Shown: positions 45,386 through 54,691 of the stretch, in pieces
Numbering within the stretch: position 1 is the stretch's first letter
How the letters are laid out: each line of letters starts with the position of its first letter
Assembly: GCA_027083135.1 (NCBI GenBank)
Contig: JALWQH010000043.1
Location: 62,001 to 126,000, forward strand
Direction: 5' to 3'
DNA length: 64,000 nt
Source of the DNA: Desulfurococcales archaeon
GTDB lineage: Archaea; Thermoproteota; Thermoprotei_A; Sulfolobales; WAQK01
Position numbers and translations under genes: made by a program
Notes under the pieces: generated by a model
The model's input: the letters and a program-made list of their open reading frames with translations, nothing else
The model's database searches: none
What the model was told of the DNA's origin: nothing

Positions 45386-46447
45386 GTGCACCCAGAGGAT
45401 AAGACAGGTATAGTGGGGTGGGGAGCCTATGTTCCCCGCTACAGGCTTAAAGCCGAGGAGATTGTGAGGATATGGGGCTTCGAGAAGACCGTACCTAAGG
45501 GGTTATTCATAATTGAGAAGGCTGTTGGAGGCTCAGATGAGGATGCAGTAACCATTGGATGGGAGGCTGCTAGAAACGCGTTGATGAGGGCTGAGATAGA
45601 TCCCAAAGAGATAGGCGCAGTCTTCTTCGGAACAGAATCCAAGCCATACGCCGTTAAGCCAAGTGCAACGATCATAGCTGAGGCCCTAGGCATAACACCT
45701 GTAACAATGGCCTCCGACATGGAGTTTGCATGCAGGGCTGGCAGTGAGGGGCTTAGAGCATCCATAGGCCTGGTAGCCTCAGGCATGGTTAAATACGCTA
45801 TGACCATAGGCGCCGATACTGCTCAGGCTAATCCCGGAGACGTGCTGGAGTTCACAGCATCGTCGGGGGGAGCGGCATTCATAGTTGGGCCTCGAGAAGA
45901 AGCTGCAGCGTATTTTGAGGGATCCTACACGTATGTTACGGATACCCCTGACTTCTGGCGTAGAGCCCATAGCCACTACCCTCTCCACGGAGAAGGCTTT
46001 ACAGGGGAGCCAGCATACTTCAATCATATAATAAACTCCGTGAAGGGGCTGTTCAATAAGCTTAAGTTGACGCCCGACGACTTCGACTACGCTGTCTTCC
46101 ACCAGCCCAACGGGAAATATCCGCTTAGAGTTGGGAAGCGCCTAGGCTTCCCTAAGGAGAAGATAATGCCAGGCCTAGTAACACCGTGGATTGGGAACAC
46201 CTATAATGGCTCAGCCCTCATAGGGTTAGCCAAGGTCTTAGACCAGGCTAAGCCGGGGCAGCGGATCCTTGTAGCACCCTTTGGAAGCGGTGCTGGAAGC
46301 GATGCATACAGCATAGTTGTGACGGAGAGGGTGGAGGAGAAGCAGAGGCTAGCCCCCATGGTTCAGGAGTACATTGACGATAAGGTATACATAGATTACG
46401 GGCTCTACGCGAAGTACCGCGGCATAATAAGACGCATCACGGGGTGA
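45386..46447 (+). CDS. mvaS: HMG-CoA synthase
   Basis: A 353-residue archaeal HMG-CoA synthase, condensing acetoacetyl-CoA and acetyl-CoA. [19 protein letters not shown] begins the thiolase-fold; the catalytic Cys116 is in [17 protein letters not shown]-type His is in [29 protein letters not shown] and [14 protein letters not shown] follow. GTG start after GGAGGGGTGG. Its stop overlaps the thiolase start; in archaea the two enzymes and DUF35 form one channelling complex. Confidence 0.96.
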   Translation: MHPEDKTGIVGWGAYVPRYRLKAEEIVRIWGFEKTVPKGLFIIEKAVGGSDEDAVTIGWEAARNALMRAEIDPKEIGAVFFGTESKPYAVKPSATIIAEALGITPVTMASDMEFACRAGSEGLRASIGLVASGMVKYAMTIGADTAQANPGDVLEFTASSGGAAFIVGPREEAAAYFEGSYTYVTDTPDFWRRAHSHYPLHGEGFTGEPAYFNHIINSVKGLFNKLKLTPDDFDYAVFHQPNGKYPLRVGKRLGFPKEKIMPGLVTPWIGNTYNGSALIGLAKVLDQAKPGQRILVAPFGSGAGSDAYSIVVTERVEEKQRLAPMVQEYIDDKVYIDYGLYAKYRGIIRRITG

Positions 46448-47607
46448 TAGTTGTGGAGAGCAAGGTATATGTTATAGGGGTAGGCCTAACCCGCATAGCC
46501 AGGCTCTACGATAAGGGGCTTACAGACCTATTCGCCGAGGCCTCGCTTAAAGCCTTAGAGGATGCCGGATGGCCTGAAGTAGACGCAGTGGTCGTTGGAA
46601 GCATGCTTCCAAGCATACATAACGAGCAGAGCAGCCTCGCATCCCTCCTAGCTCAGAGCCTCCCATACACCCGAGGGAAAATGGCTGTAGGGGTGGAGGA
46701 TGCAGATAACAGCGGCTTAGCAGCAGTGATCAAGGGTTACAGCCTCATAGCCTCAGGCCTTGCGAAAACAGTGCTTGTAGCAGGAGTGGAGAAGATGACA
46801 GAGTACCCGTCGGCAATGGCGATAAGAGCGTTATCTCAGGCTTGTAACGCGCAGCACGAGCTGTTCCACGGGGCAACGCTCATAAGCCTCCAGGCGCTCC
46901 TCATGAGGCTATACATGAACACCTATGGGATAGATAGGGACACTATGTCGGCATGGCCTGTCCTAATGCACAGCAATGCCTCTGAAAACCCCTATGCCCA
47001 GCTGAGATTCAAGGTAACCAAAGAGCAGGTTGCATCAAGCATGATGGTCTCCGACCCAATAAGACTGCTCGACTCCAGCCCAATAGGCGACGGTGCAGCC
47101 GCCATAGTGCTTGCGGCAAGCGATGCTGCTGGCAGCAGGAATAATGCTGTTGAGATAGCTGCGGTGGCTCAGGCCAGCGATACCGTGGGGATAGCTTACC
47201 GCGAAGATCCCCTTAGACTACTTGCAGCAGAGAAGGCTGCGCGCACAGCATATGAGAAGGCGGGAATAAAGGCCAGGGATCTAGACGTCGTCGAGCTGCA
47301 CGACACGACCACGATCCTAGGATTGCTGGGGCTGGAGGCTCTAGGACTCTCACCCCGCGGAAAGGCTGCAGTAATGGTTGATGAGGGAGAATTCTCCTCG
47401 AAGAGCAAGCCAAGCGTCAATCTGAGCGGCGGGCTTAAGGCTAGAGGCCATCCAGCAGGAGCTACAGGCGTCTACCAGGCGGCGGAGATAGCCCTACAGC
47501 TGAGAGGGGATTATCCTGGCAGGAGGGCGCCGGACCCCGAGATGGGGCTGGCTTTAGGCCTAGGAGGCCTAGGCTCCACTGCCTCCATAATAGTTATGAG
47601 GAGGTGA
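46444..47607 (+). CDS. Thiolase-family protein of the HMG-CoA synthase complex, nucleophile Cys replaced
   Basis: A 387-residue archaeal SCP2-type thiolase, expected to make acetoacetyl-CoA and pass it to the adjacent synthase. Fold and late catalytic elements are intact: H286 in [12 protein letters not shown] and H336 in [15 protein letters not shown]. However, the segment that normally reads EAACGSG or EAACASG around the acyl-accepting cysteine is EDADNSG, with Asp88 at the Cys position (codons GCA GAT AAC AGC GGC). No other cysteine stands nearby. It may be a scaffold, a decarboxylase-like variant, or depend on another thiolase. GTG start overlapping mvaS by four bases. Confidence 0.9.
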   Translation: MIVVESKVYVIGVGLTRIARLYDKGLTDLFAEASLKALEDAGWPEVDAVVVGSMLPSIHNEQSSLASLLAQSLPYTRGKMAVGVEDADNSGLAAVIKGYSLIASGLAKTVLVAGVEKMTEYPSAMAIRALSQACNAQHELFHGATLISLQALLMRLYMNTYGIDRDTMSAWPVLMHSNASENPYAQLRFKVTKEQVASSMMVSDPIRLLDSSPIGDGAAAIVLAASDAAGSRNNAVEIAAVAQASDTVGIAYREDPLRLLAAEKAARTAYEKAGIKARDLDVVELHDTTTILGLLGLEALGLSPRGKAAVMVDEGEFSSKSKPSVNLSGGLKARGHPAGATGVYQAAEIALQLRGDYPGRRAPDPEMGLALGLGGLGSTASIIVMRR

Positions 47608-47614
47608 AGGCAGA

Positions 47615-48034
47615 ATGGTGAGACTCTCCATATCAAGGCATTGGCGTGAGAAGGGCGCGTACTATAGGCTTGAGGGAATAGAGTGCCTGGACTGCGGTAA
47701 GCGTAGCTATCCTCCAGCACCAGTATGCCCCCACTGCGGCTCACGCAACGTTAGGAGAGTGAAGCTGCCTAGGACGGGAAGGCTCCTAAGCTACACTATA
47801 ACCTACTCTATACCTGAGGGATTCCGCGAGTATGCTCCAGTAATGCTGGGACTAATAGAGCTGGACGATGGAACTAGACTAGTCTCACAGCTGACTGACA
47901 CTAAGCCCGAGGAGCTTAGAGAGAACATGAGGGTTGAAGCAGTGCTGAGGAGAGTACAAGTGGACGGGGAGTACGGCCTAATACACTATGCATTGAAATT
48001 CAGGCCTCACAGGCCTGGAGGCAGAAAGGAATAA
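47615..48034 (+). CDS. DUF35 OB-fold/zinc-ribbon protein of the thiolase-HMG-CoA synthase complex
   Basis: A 139-residue protein with an N-terminal helix, a rubredoxin-like zinc ribbon (C24, C27, C38, C41 in ECLDCGKRSYPPAPVCPHCG) and an OB-fold (GRLLSYTITYSIPEGF, PVMLGLIELDDGTRLVSQLT). In methanogens the DUF35 protein bridges thiolase and HMG-CoA synthase so that acetoacetyl-CoA is channelled. The gene order synthase-thiolase-DUF35 with gaps below 10 bases is the conserved arrangement. Confidence 0.94.
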   Translation: MVRLSISRHWREKGAYYRLEGIECLDCGKRSYPPAPVCPHCGSRNVRRVKLPRTGRLLSYTITYSIPEGFREYAPVMLGLIELDDGTRLVSQLTDTKPEELRENMRVEAVLRRVQVDGEYGLIHYALKFRPHRPGGRKE

Positions 48035-48055
48035 CATGAAACCCAACACCCCTAA

Positions 48056-48063
48056 TTTTTATC
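48056..48063 (+). promoter_or_regulatory. TATA-like element of hmgA
   Basis: TTTTTATC about 25 bases before the hmgA ATG, followed by the ribosome binding site AGGGGAGG (48073-48080). The two signals disagree on whether the message is leaderless. Confidence 0.4.
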
Positions 48064-48084
48064 AAATAGTTTAGGGGAGGCTTT

Positions 48085-49368
48085 ATGCATTCCTCCCAGT
48101 ATGTTGAACACCTGGCAGACCTCGTGATTAAAGGAGAACTCGAGATGCATAGGCTGGATGAAGCACTAGGCAATAGTAACAATGCCACGCTTGTTAGGAG
48201 GAGGGTTATAGAGAAGAAGACAGGCGTGCTGCTTACAGCCATATCATCAACTATACTTGACTTCGAGGAGCTTGTAGGGAGGAATATTGAGAACCCTATA
48301 GGAGCTGTGCAGATACCTTTAGGCATAGCCGGGCCTCTAAGAGTGGTAGGGGACTATGCTAACGGAGAATACTATGTTCCACTAGCCACTACTGAAGGAG
48401 CACTGGTGGCAGGAATCAATAGGGGCTGCAAAGCTGTAAATATGAGCGGCGGCGTGCATGCAGCAATTATAAGGAACGCTATGACTAGATCACCGCTATT
48501 CTGGACTCCAAGCATAGGTGAGGCTAGGCGCCTAATAGCATGGGTGGACGAGCATCTCGTAGAGATTAGAAGGGTGGCAGAGTCTACTACAAGGCATGGC
48601 AGGCTTCTAGAGGTAAAGCCATTTATAACGGGCAACAATGTATGGCTACGCTTCTCCTATGATACGGGGGACGCTATGGGTATGAACATGGTGACCATAG
48701 CTACAGACAAGGTATGCAGATACATTGAGGATAATTTCCCTGGGGCTGCGAGATGCATCGCACTAAGCGGCAACATGTGCTCCGATAAGAAGCCCGCCCT
48801 GATCAACGCTCTCTGCGGTAGGGGTAAGACCGTTGTAGCCGAGGCAATAGTGAAGCGGGAAGCATCTTTAAAAGTGCTTAAAGCCGAGCCCAGCTTGATC
48901 CACGAGGTTAATGTCAGGAAGAACCTGCTGGGATCAGCCAGGGCTGGAAGCCCCGCATACAATGCCCACTACGCCAATATACTGGCAGCAATATTCATCG
49001 CCACAGGACAGGATGCTGCGCAGATCGTCGAGAGCAGCCTAGGGTATACTTGGACAGAACTCACGGAAGACGGGGATCTATACATATCGGTCACTCTGCC
49101 CAGCCTTGAAATAGGCACCGTGGGGGGAGGGACAAGGCTGCCAACCCAGAGGGAGGCTCTAAGCATAATGGGTGTTGCAGGGGGAGGTGATCCCCCCGGC
49201 GTCAATGCAGGCAGGCTGGCTGAAATAATTGCAGGGGCTGTGCTTGCAGGAGAGCTGAACCTCCTAGCAGCCCTTGCTGCAGGGCATTTAGCCGAGGCTC
49301 ATAGGAGGCTTGGAAGAGGACTACATGTAGGACCAGGCAGGCATTCCAGGGAAGGCAGGCAGCATTGA
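48085..49368 (+). CDS. hmgA: HMG-CoA reductase (class I)
   Basis: A 427-residue catalytic domain without membrane helices, reducing HMG-CoA to mevalonate with NADPH. Catalytic residues: E104 in ATTEGALVAG, D234 and K235 in SGNMCSDKKPALIN, and the late His in AAGHLAEAHRRLGR. Also IENPIGAVQIPLGIAGPL and YNAHYANILAAIFIATGQDA, typical of the class I enzyme. It completes a mevalonate block with the three genes before it; the C-terminal tail (LHVGPGRHSREGRQH) is short and basic. Convergent with the AGOG gene, stops adjacent. Confidence 0.97.
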   Translation: MHSSQYVEHLADLVIKGELEMHRLDEALGNSNNATLVRRRVIEKKTGVLLTAISSTILDFEELVGRNIENPIGAVQIPLGIAGPLRVVGDYANGEYYVPLATTEGALVAGINRGCKAVNMSGGVHAAIIRNAMTRSPLFWTPSIGEARRLIAWVDEHLVEIRRVAESTTRHGRLLEVKPFITGNNVWLRFSYDTGDAMGMNMVTIATDKVCRYIEDNFPGAARCIALSGNMCSDKKPALINALCGRGKTVVAEAIVKREASLKVLKAEPSLIHEVNVRKNLLGSARAGSPAYNAHYANILAAIFIATGQDAAQIVESSLGYTWTELTEDGDLYISVTLPSLEIGTVGGGTRLPTQREALSIMGVAGGGDPPGVNAGRLAEIIAGAVLAGELNLLAALAAGHLAEAHRRLGRGLHVGPGRHSREGRQH

Positions 49369-50265
49369 TCACTGCATCCTGAAGAAGAGCTCCCTACACA
49401 GGTTCATTAAGCCCTCGCCACGCATCCCTGAATACATGGAGAGATAATTATATGCTAGGCTGATGGCTTTCTCCCTCCTATACCCAGCCTCCCTAGCTGA
49501 TCTAGCTGAAAGCCATAGAACAGCGTCTAAGTGTAGGGGAGGGATACCTGAGGCATCGGCTACCAGGCGCCACGCCTGCCTAGCAACCCCAGGCTCTTTT
49601 TCATACACTATTCTCCAGACAGTTCTCCACGGCATATGGTTAACTATACCGCTTGTAGCCGCCAGCATAGAGATCCTGCTGTCAACAGGTATGTCTATAT
49701 GCATGGGTATGGTGGGATTAAGCCCCATAGCCCTGCATGCATAATAAGCCATCTTAACAGCGAACACTATGGTCTTAGCGCTGGGCCTAGCCCCCATGAC
49801 TGCTGAAAGCCTACGCCACAGGTCTTCCAGGTTACTGCAAGCCATACATACATCTCTAGGCGTGACCGCCACGCTCATCCTTCTAATCCTCTTCAGCTTA
49901 GCCTCCACGCCGATCCTATTACCACGGGATGATTGAAGGAACTCTTCGAAGAACACGGTGGGAGGGAGATCAGGGTTCTCCGAATACCGTCTTAAAGCAG
50001 TCCTGCTGAACTCCTCCCAATATTCTTCCCCGGGCCTGCTGAGCCTATAGCTTATAAGGGCGTTGCCCACGGCGAGCAGGGCGGCTTTACATTGATCACC
50101 TAGGCCTAGCACCAGTGTTGAGACGGCTTTAAACTGGGGGTCATGCTCCTCCACTCTGAGAAACACCTCTAAACTCAGCCTTGACACAGCCCTGGCGAGA
50201 CAGGCAACCCTCTCCTCAACTATCATCAATAAATCCACCCGCGTAACACTAGTGATGTGAGGCAT
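49369..50265 (-). CDS. Archaeal 8-oxoguanine DNA glycosylase (AGOG)
   Basis: A 298-residue HhH-GPD-type glycosylase/lyase of the AGOG (DUF1886) family, removing 8-oxoguanine. Characteristic are KAALLAVGNALISYRLSRPG, GEEYWEEFSRTALRR, RGNRIGVEAKLKRIRR, the catalytic Lys region SAKTIVFAVKMAYYACRA (K164 or K171) and Asp195 in IDIPVDSRISM. The N-terminus is longer than in the Pyrobaculum protein, and a later start (MIVEERV) is possible. It is divergent from the small membrane protein gene at 50289. Confidence 0.88.
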   Translation of the reverse strand: MPHITSVTRVDLLMIVEERVACLARAVSRLSLEVFLRVEEHDPQFKAVSTLVLGLGDQCKAALLAVGNALISYRLSRPGEEYWEEFSRTALRRYSENPDLPPTVFFEEFLQSSRGNRIGVEAKLKRIRRMSVAVTPRDVCMACSNLEDLWRRLSAVMGARPSAKTIVFAVKMAYYACRAMGLNPTIPMHIDIPVDSRISMLAATSGIVNHMPWRTVWRIVYEKEPGVARQAWRLVADASGIPPLHLDAVLWLSARSAREAGYRREKAISLAYNYLSMYSGMRGEGLMNLCRELFFRMQ

Positions 50266-50288
50266 AGGTCATGTTAAGGGTGGCTTGA

Positions 50289-50507
50289 ATGCTGGAACTC
50301 CTAATATTGCTGCTCATAGTTGCCCTCCTGCTTAAGGGTCCCCGCATAATCTCCAATATAGTCTCCCTCATACTTCTAGCAGTAGCCCTTATGCTTCTCC
50401 TCACATTGAGAGCCGTGTTCTCAGCCATGGAGATCATAATATTAAGCCTCCTCGCAGTAATACTCATACTACTGCCCAGCTATTTTTCATCACGCTCCAA
50501 GCGATGA
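50289..50507 (+). CDS. Very hydrophobic small membrane protein
   Basis: A 72-residue protein with three hydrophobic segments (ELLILLLIVALLL, IVSLILLAVALMLLL, MEIIILSLLAVILILL) and the basic tail SSRSKR, giving a clear topology signal. GGTGG lies six bases before the ATG. It lies between divergent neighbours and its end overlaps the MobA-like gene by 28 bases. No family is recognised; I consider it probably real but it could be a chance frame. Confidence 0.45.
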   Translation: MLELLILLLIVALLLKGPRIISNIVSLILLAVALMLLLTLRAVFSAMEIIILSLLAVILILLPSYFSSRSKR

Positions 50508-51379
50508 TAAGTCTCACTAACAAGCCTTAACGCGTCAGCCTGATCAGCTCCCATCAACTCAGCAACACGTGCGGCATCACTTGCAGCCTGAGCTGCAAGG
50601 TGGAGCAACCCTTGATCAACATGCACCCTATACTCCTCCAGGAATAATAAATAGGCCCCATTGAAATCCCTTTCAGCAAGGCTTCTTAGAGCCTCCTCAT
50701 AAACTCTCACTCCCTTATTAATAATCGTGGTAGGGGTGTAAGTGAAGCCCTGCTTCCCCCTAACCCTGGGATTATACTCGTCTCCCTGCCTAGTAAGATG
50801 GGTGAGGCTGCGTGGATCCCTGGAGAGAAGCTCCGCTGGAACAAGCCTCAGAGTGGAGGCAAGCCTAGCCGCATCACCTGCCCTAACCCTAAGCATATCA
50901 GCCTTAATCATACAGGCTCTCCTAAGCTTTCTCAGAAGCTCTGTGCTGTATGATCCCAGGAGGAATTCCAGCCTACCGTTACTCCACATAATTATTGAGG
51001 TGTCCACCTCTTCTCCACTTAACGTATAGTAGATGAGACTGTAGATGATTGATGCTGAAAGCCTCGGCATATCGCTCGGCACCAGCACTACATACCTGTA
51101 TCTCACCCTCCAAGCAGTAGCCATAGCACGTGGAGGCCCGCCGCAAGACATATCCTCATCCACTAGGGCCGGGAAGCCTCCGGAAATAGCTGAGAGTTCC
51201 GATGCCGTGAGGGGATCTGCTGCTGATATATATGTCCTTGGAAGACAGGAGGCTAGGGCAAGAGCTATTCTCCTTATAAGCGGGACTCCATCTATGGGTA
51301 GCCTCTGCTTAGGTTTTCCAAACCTCTTAGCAACTCCTCCGCCTAACACTACTCCAGCTGCCTCGGAAGCCCTCCTCAT
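50480..51379 (-). CDS. MobA-like nucleotidyltransferase with C-terminal helical domain
   Basis: A 299-residue protein from ATG 51379 (ATG 51409 would overlap the neighbour by 19 bases). The N-terminal part has GVVLGGGVAKRFGKPKQRLP, the nucleotide-binding loop of MobA/GlmU-type transferases, LVDEDMSCGGPPRAMATAWR and VVLVPSDMPRLSAS (metal Asp). MobA adds GMP to molybdopterin, but relatives use other substrates. Residues about 210-299 form a helical extension (EEALRSLAERDFNGAYLLFL) that ordinary MobA lacks. Confidence 0.75.
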   Translation of the reverse strand: MRRASEAAGVVLGGGVAKRFGKPKQRLPIDGVPLIRRIALALASCLPRTYISAADPLTASELSAISGGFPALVDEDMSCGGPPRAMATAWRVRYRYVVLVPSDMPRLSASIIYSLIYYTLSGEEVDTSIIMWSNGRLEFLLGSYSTELLRKLRRACMIKADMLRVRAGDAARLASTLRLVPAELLSRDPRSLTHLTRQGDEYNPRVRGKQGFTYTPTTIINKGVRVYEEALRSLAERDFNGAYLLFLEEYRVHVDQGLLHLAAQAASDAARVAELMGADQADALRLVSETYHRLERDEK

Positions 51380-51390
51380 GCATAGACTGC

Positions 51391-51906
51391 TCAGCGATGC
51401 CTCCCACATATTGCATCCGCCATGCTCTCAGCATTCTCATGGTAAATGAGGAGCCTCGGCCCACCTCCTATCCTGCCATCAGGGTAGGCTACCCGTAGCT
51501 TATCGGTAGGCAGGCCCCATCCAACCATGATGTGAGTCTCCCTGGCTAGACCATAGGATGCAAGTATCTCCATAAGCGAGCCAGCCCCCCCACCCATTGC
51601 TGCAAGGATATCGCCGCTTCTCACCAGGACGACATTCCTCCCCTTAAAGCTCATCCCCGTTGAAACAACTATGAGCTCTCTGGGGAAATCATCATCCTCG
51701 TATTCTACAGGTATGATGGCCACCACTGTTAGCCCCTGCCTTAAAGCCTCATCAACTATTGTCTTCATAAGGCCTCTATAGCCGCCTACGTATAGGTGAA
51801 GCTGCTCACCACACCTCTCAGCCAGGAAGCCTATGAAGCGCCTAGCCTCCTCCTCGAGGCTTGGGGGAGGCCTGCCACTATAGGCTGAAATAGCTACCCG
51901 CAGCAT
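51391..51906 (-). CDS. LOG/SLOG-type Rossmann nucleotide-binding protein
   Basis: A 171-residue Rossmann-like protein. The motif MGGGAGSLMEILASYGLA corresponds to the GGxGTxxE loop of LOG/lysine-decarboxylase-like proteins, and LYVGGYRGLMKTIVDEALRQ and VVAIIPVEYEDDDFP to the preceding strands. The family includes nucleotide 5'-monophosphate phosphoribohydrolases and nucleotide sensors; the exact role here is unknown. It precedes the MobA-like gene on the same strand with a 12-base gap. Confidence 0.72.
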   Translation of the reverse strand: MLRVAISAYSGRPPPSLEEEARRFIGFLAERCGEQLHLYVGGYRGLMKTIVDEALRQGLTVVAIIPVEYEDDDFPRELIVVSTGMSFKGRNVVLVRSGDILAAMGGGAGSLMEILASYGLARETHIMVGWGLPTDKLRVAYPDGRIGGGPRLLIYHENAESMADAICGRHR

Positions 51907-51932
51907 GTTCGTTCAGCCCTCCACATACTACG

Positions 51933-52673
51933 ATGCTTAAATCTAAATATATTGGCCGCTACTATGCAGGGTTGGTGCGGAGCTTGAATAATGATCCTGC
52001 GGAGATAAGGGTGGCTGCAGGTGTTAGGAGGCTGGGAGCATACGTGGTATACGCCGAGGTAGAGGGGGTGCGCGTAGAGCATGGTAGAATAGATGTGAGG
52101 GAGCATGGCCGCCGCGTAGTAGAGATGGTTAGGCTGACATATACTCTTGAAACACTGCGGCTAAACCCTATCATAAGGGCATATAGGGATTTCATGTGGA
52201 GGATAGGCATAGATCCCACTAAGATAAGGCCTAGCAGCGAAGCCCTGGTGAGAAGGATCCTGAGGCACGGAGTATTCCCCCACATAAACAACGTGGTTGA
52301 CACAGGGAATATTGCAAGCGTGGAGACCTTGGTATCCCTAGGCCTATACGATGAGGATAGGGTTGCAGGGAGCCTTGAGCTGAGATTCGCGCGTGGAGGC
52401 GAGGCCTTCAACCCTATAGGCAGGCATGGTGAAAGGCTCACTGGAAGCGAGGTTGTCTTAGTTGATGATGAGGGAAAAGTGCTTCACGTATACCCCTACA
52501 GGGATTCACGTGAAACCATGATCAGGGAATCCACGCATAGGGTGCTCATAGTAGGTGCAGGTGTTTCAGGCATCCCTAGAAGCACTGTGGCCGAGGCTGT
52601 GGAGAGGACGGGCAGGTATCTTGAAATATATGCTTACGGACATGTATCCAGCAGTCCTAGAGAGGCGTCTTAG
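51933..52673 (+). CDS. B3/B4 domain protein
   Basis: A 246-residue stand-alone B3/B4 protein, homologous to the editing/tRNA-binding domain of the phenylalanyl-tRNA synthetase beta chain. MWRIGIDPTKIRPSSEALVR, GVFPHINNVVDTGNIASVET and FNPIGRHGERLTGSEVVLVD are diagnostic. Free B3/B4 proteins may hydrolyse mischarged tRNA or free aminoacyl esters; this has not been established for most. ATG start; the IMPase gene begins three bases after its stop. Confidence 0.85.
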   Translation: MLKSKYIGRYYAGLVRSLNNDPAEIRVAAGVRRLGAYVVYAEVEGVRVEHGRIDVREHGRRVVEMVRLTYTLETLRLNPIIRAYRDFMWRIGIDPTKIRPSSEALVRRILRHGVFPHINNVVDTGNIASVETLVSLGLYDEDRVAGSLELRFARGGEAFNPIGRHGERLTGSEVVLVDDEGKVLHVYPYRDSRETMIRESTHRVLIVGAGVSGIPRSTVAEAVERTGRYLEIYAYGHVSSSPREAS

Positions 52674-52675
52674 CC

Positions 52676-53515
52676 GTGGCTTCCCCCAAGGATCTGAGGA
52701 GAATAGTTCTACGAATAGCAGGCGAGGCTGCAGGTCTTCTAAGGGATCTTAGAAGCACATCAACATATTCTGAGATCATAAAGGGGACGAGGAACGTGGA
52801 TGATACAACTATAAGGGCTGACTGGGAGGCTGAGCAGCTAATTATAGATAGGCTTAGATCGGAGGGCCTGAGAGGCGTGATGCTTACCGAGGAGAGGGGT
52901 AAAGTGGATCTAGGCGGAGGCCCATTGATCTTCATAGTTGACCCTCTAGACGGCAGTAAAAACTATCTCTCAGGAATACCATGGTCCAGTGTAAGCATAG
53001 CTGTGGCTGATACTACTCGTGGAACACGGCTGGACAGCGTGGTTGCAGGCGCCGTGGCACCTGTATTCCAGGAGCCTCCCTACAGCTTCTCCGTGGATGA
53101 AGGATGCTTCCAGGCGTCGAGGCCTGTGAGAAGGCCTGAAAACCCTCTCCCAATGATATTCAGCTACTTTGAGGCTCCAGGAGTAGCCAGAATAGTGGAA
53201 CTCTATCGCGCCGCCACAGGGCATAAGGGCCCTGTTAGAAGCCTTGGAAGCGCTGCCCTCGAAATAATATATACTGCTCTGGGAAGAGCAGAGGTGTTCA
53301 TGGATGCTAGGGCAAGGCTACGCATAGTGGACATAGCTGCCGCTACAGCATTCGCCAGGCTCTGCGGCTCACCTGTCTCCGATATAAGGGGGATTGATAT
53401 CAATCCTCCTGTAACAGAGATGAGCAGGATAAACAGCCTACTAGTAGCGTTCAACGAGGAGAAATGGAGGATCGCTGTGAAGGCAGGTGAAACTTATAGC
53501 GGCATGCCTCATTAA
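52676..53515 (+). CDS. Inositol monophosphatase-family phosphatase
   Basis: A 279-residue Mg-dependent sugar phosphatase. Metal motifs: TTIRADWEAEQLIIDRL, MLTEERGK, IVDPLDGSKNYLSGIPWSS, and RIVDIAAATAFARLCG near the end, with GSAALEIIYTALGRAEVFMD before it. Archaeal members often dephosphorylate both inositol 1-phosphate and fructose 1,6-bisphosphate, so this may serve gluconeogenesis or inositol lipid synthesis. GTG start; GAGAGGCG upstream. Confidence 0.9.
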   Translation: MASPKDLRRIVLRIAGEAAGLLRDLRSTSTYSEIIKGTRNVDDTTIRADWEAEQLIIDRLRSEGLRGVMLTEERGKVDLGGGPLIFIVDPLDGSKNYLSGIPWSSVSIAVADTTRGTRLDSVVAGAVAPVFQEPPYSFSVDEGCFQASRPVRRPENPLPMIFSYFEAPGVARIVELYRAATGHKGPVRSLGSAALEIIYTALGRAEVFMDARARLRIVDIAAATAFARLCGSPVSDIRGIDINPPVTEMSRINSLLVAFNEEKWRIAVKAGETYSGMPH

Positions 53516-53552
53516 AATAGCTGGAACAGCAATGATACTTGAGGTGGAGCAA

Positions 53553-54671
53553 ATGGTGGAACCCAAGCTCCATAAGCTGAGAAGCATACTTGAGAGAGAG
53601 GGCCTGGATGCTGCAGTCATAACTAACCCCTCAAACATACAGTATTTCACAGGGGTTAGCGTGGGCGGCAGCATACTGGTAACCCCGGTGGACGGCAGCT
53701 CGCAGCTCCTAGTCCCACCATTAGAGTATCACAGGGCTATGAGGCTGTCAAGGCTTAGAGACCTGGAGATACGTCCCTACTATAAGTATAATCTTAAGGG
53801 CTTCGAGGCTCCAGGACTTATTAGGAAGGGAGTTTACGAGGCCCTGGAAACAGTGGTTGAAGAGCTAGGGGCTAAGCGTATCGGCAGTGATTTATCGGCA
53901 TCTCCAGCAGCACACGCCGAGAGAGTAAAGGCCAGGCTAGGCAACAGGCTGGAGAAAGACATAGCCGAGGAGATAGCTAGGGAGCGGTCAGTAAAGGATC
54001 CTGATGAAATTGAAGCTATGAGGAATGCAGCTAGAGTGGCTGAGAAAGCATTATCCAAGGCTATAGGCGAGCTTAAAGAAGGTATAAGCGAGCTTGAACT
54101 TGCAGGACTCATAGAATACTATATGAGGATGAATGGGGCAGAGGAATACGCGTTTCCAATCATAGTGGCATTCTCCGAGAATGCAGCCTACCCTCACGCA
54201 ACACCCTCTGGAAGGAAGCTTAGAAGAGGAGACCTAGTCTTAGTTGACCTGGGGGCAAGGATCAACGGCTATTGCAGTGACATGACGAGGACGATAGTTT
54301 TCGGAGAACCTGCTAGGAGGACTAGGCAGATATATGAGGCGGTAGTCGAGGCTGTCGAGGAGGGGATCAACGCGATCAGGCCTGGGAAAACAGGATCAGA
54401 GGTGGACTCTCATTCGAGGAGGATACTGGAGAAATACGGGCTTTCAAAATACTTCATCCATGCCCTAGGCCACGGTGTAGGGGTGGATGTACATGAGGCT
54501 CCGAGGCTATCCCCAGGCTCCAAGGATACGCTTAAGGAGGGGATGATCGTTACAGTTGAGCCAGGAGTATATGTTCCAGGCCTCCTAGGCATAAGGGTTG
54601 AGGATATGGTGCTGGTCAGGCAGGAGGGGTCAGAGGTTCTTACAAGCCTTCAGAGAATATGGGTCGTCTAG
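53553..54671 (+). CDS. pepQ: Xaa-Pro dipeptidase (M24B)
   Basis: A 372-residue prolidase from ATG 53553, chosen because GAGGTGG lies five bases upstream; longer frames would run back into the IMPase gene. N-terminal creatinase-like domain (AAVITNPSNIQYFTGVSVGG), then the pita-bread domain with the metal residues: Asp pair in VLVDLGARINGYCSDMTRT, His in HALGHGVGVDVHEAP, Glu in VTVEPGVYVPG and GIRVEDMVLV. It cleaves X-Pro dipeptides in the cytoplasm, useful after peptide uptake by systems such as dpp. Confidence 0.94.
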   Translation: MVEPKLHKLRSILEREGLDAAVITNPSNIQYFTGVSVGGSILVTPVDGSSQLLVPPLEYHRAMRLSRLRDLEIRPYYKYNLKGFEAPGLIRKGVYEALETVVEELGAKRIGSDLSASPAAHAERVKARLGNRLEKDIAEEIARERSVKDPDEIEAMRNAARVAEKALSKAIGELKEGISELELAGLIEYYMRMNGAEEYAFPIIVAFSENAAYPHATPSGRKLRRGDLVLVDLGARINGYCSDMTRTIVFGEPARRTRQIYEAVVEAVEEGINAIRPGKTGSEVDSHSRRILEKYGLSKYFIHALGHGVGVDVHEAPRLSPGSKDTLKEGMIVTVEPGVYVPGLLGIRVEDMVLVRQEGSEVLTSLQRIWVV

Positions 54672-54691
54672 GTAGAATTCAATAATTCTGC

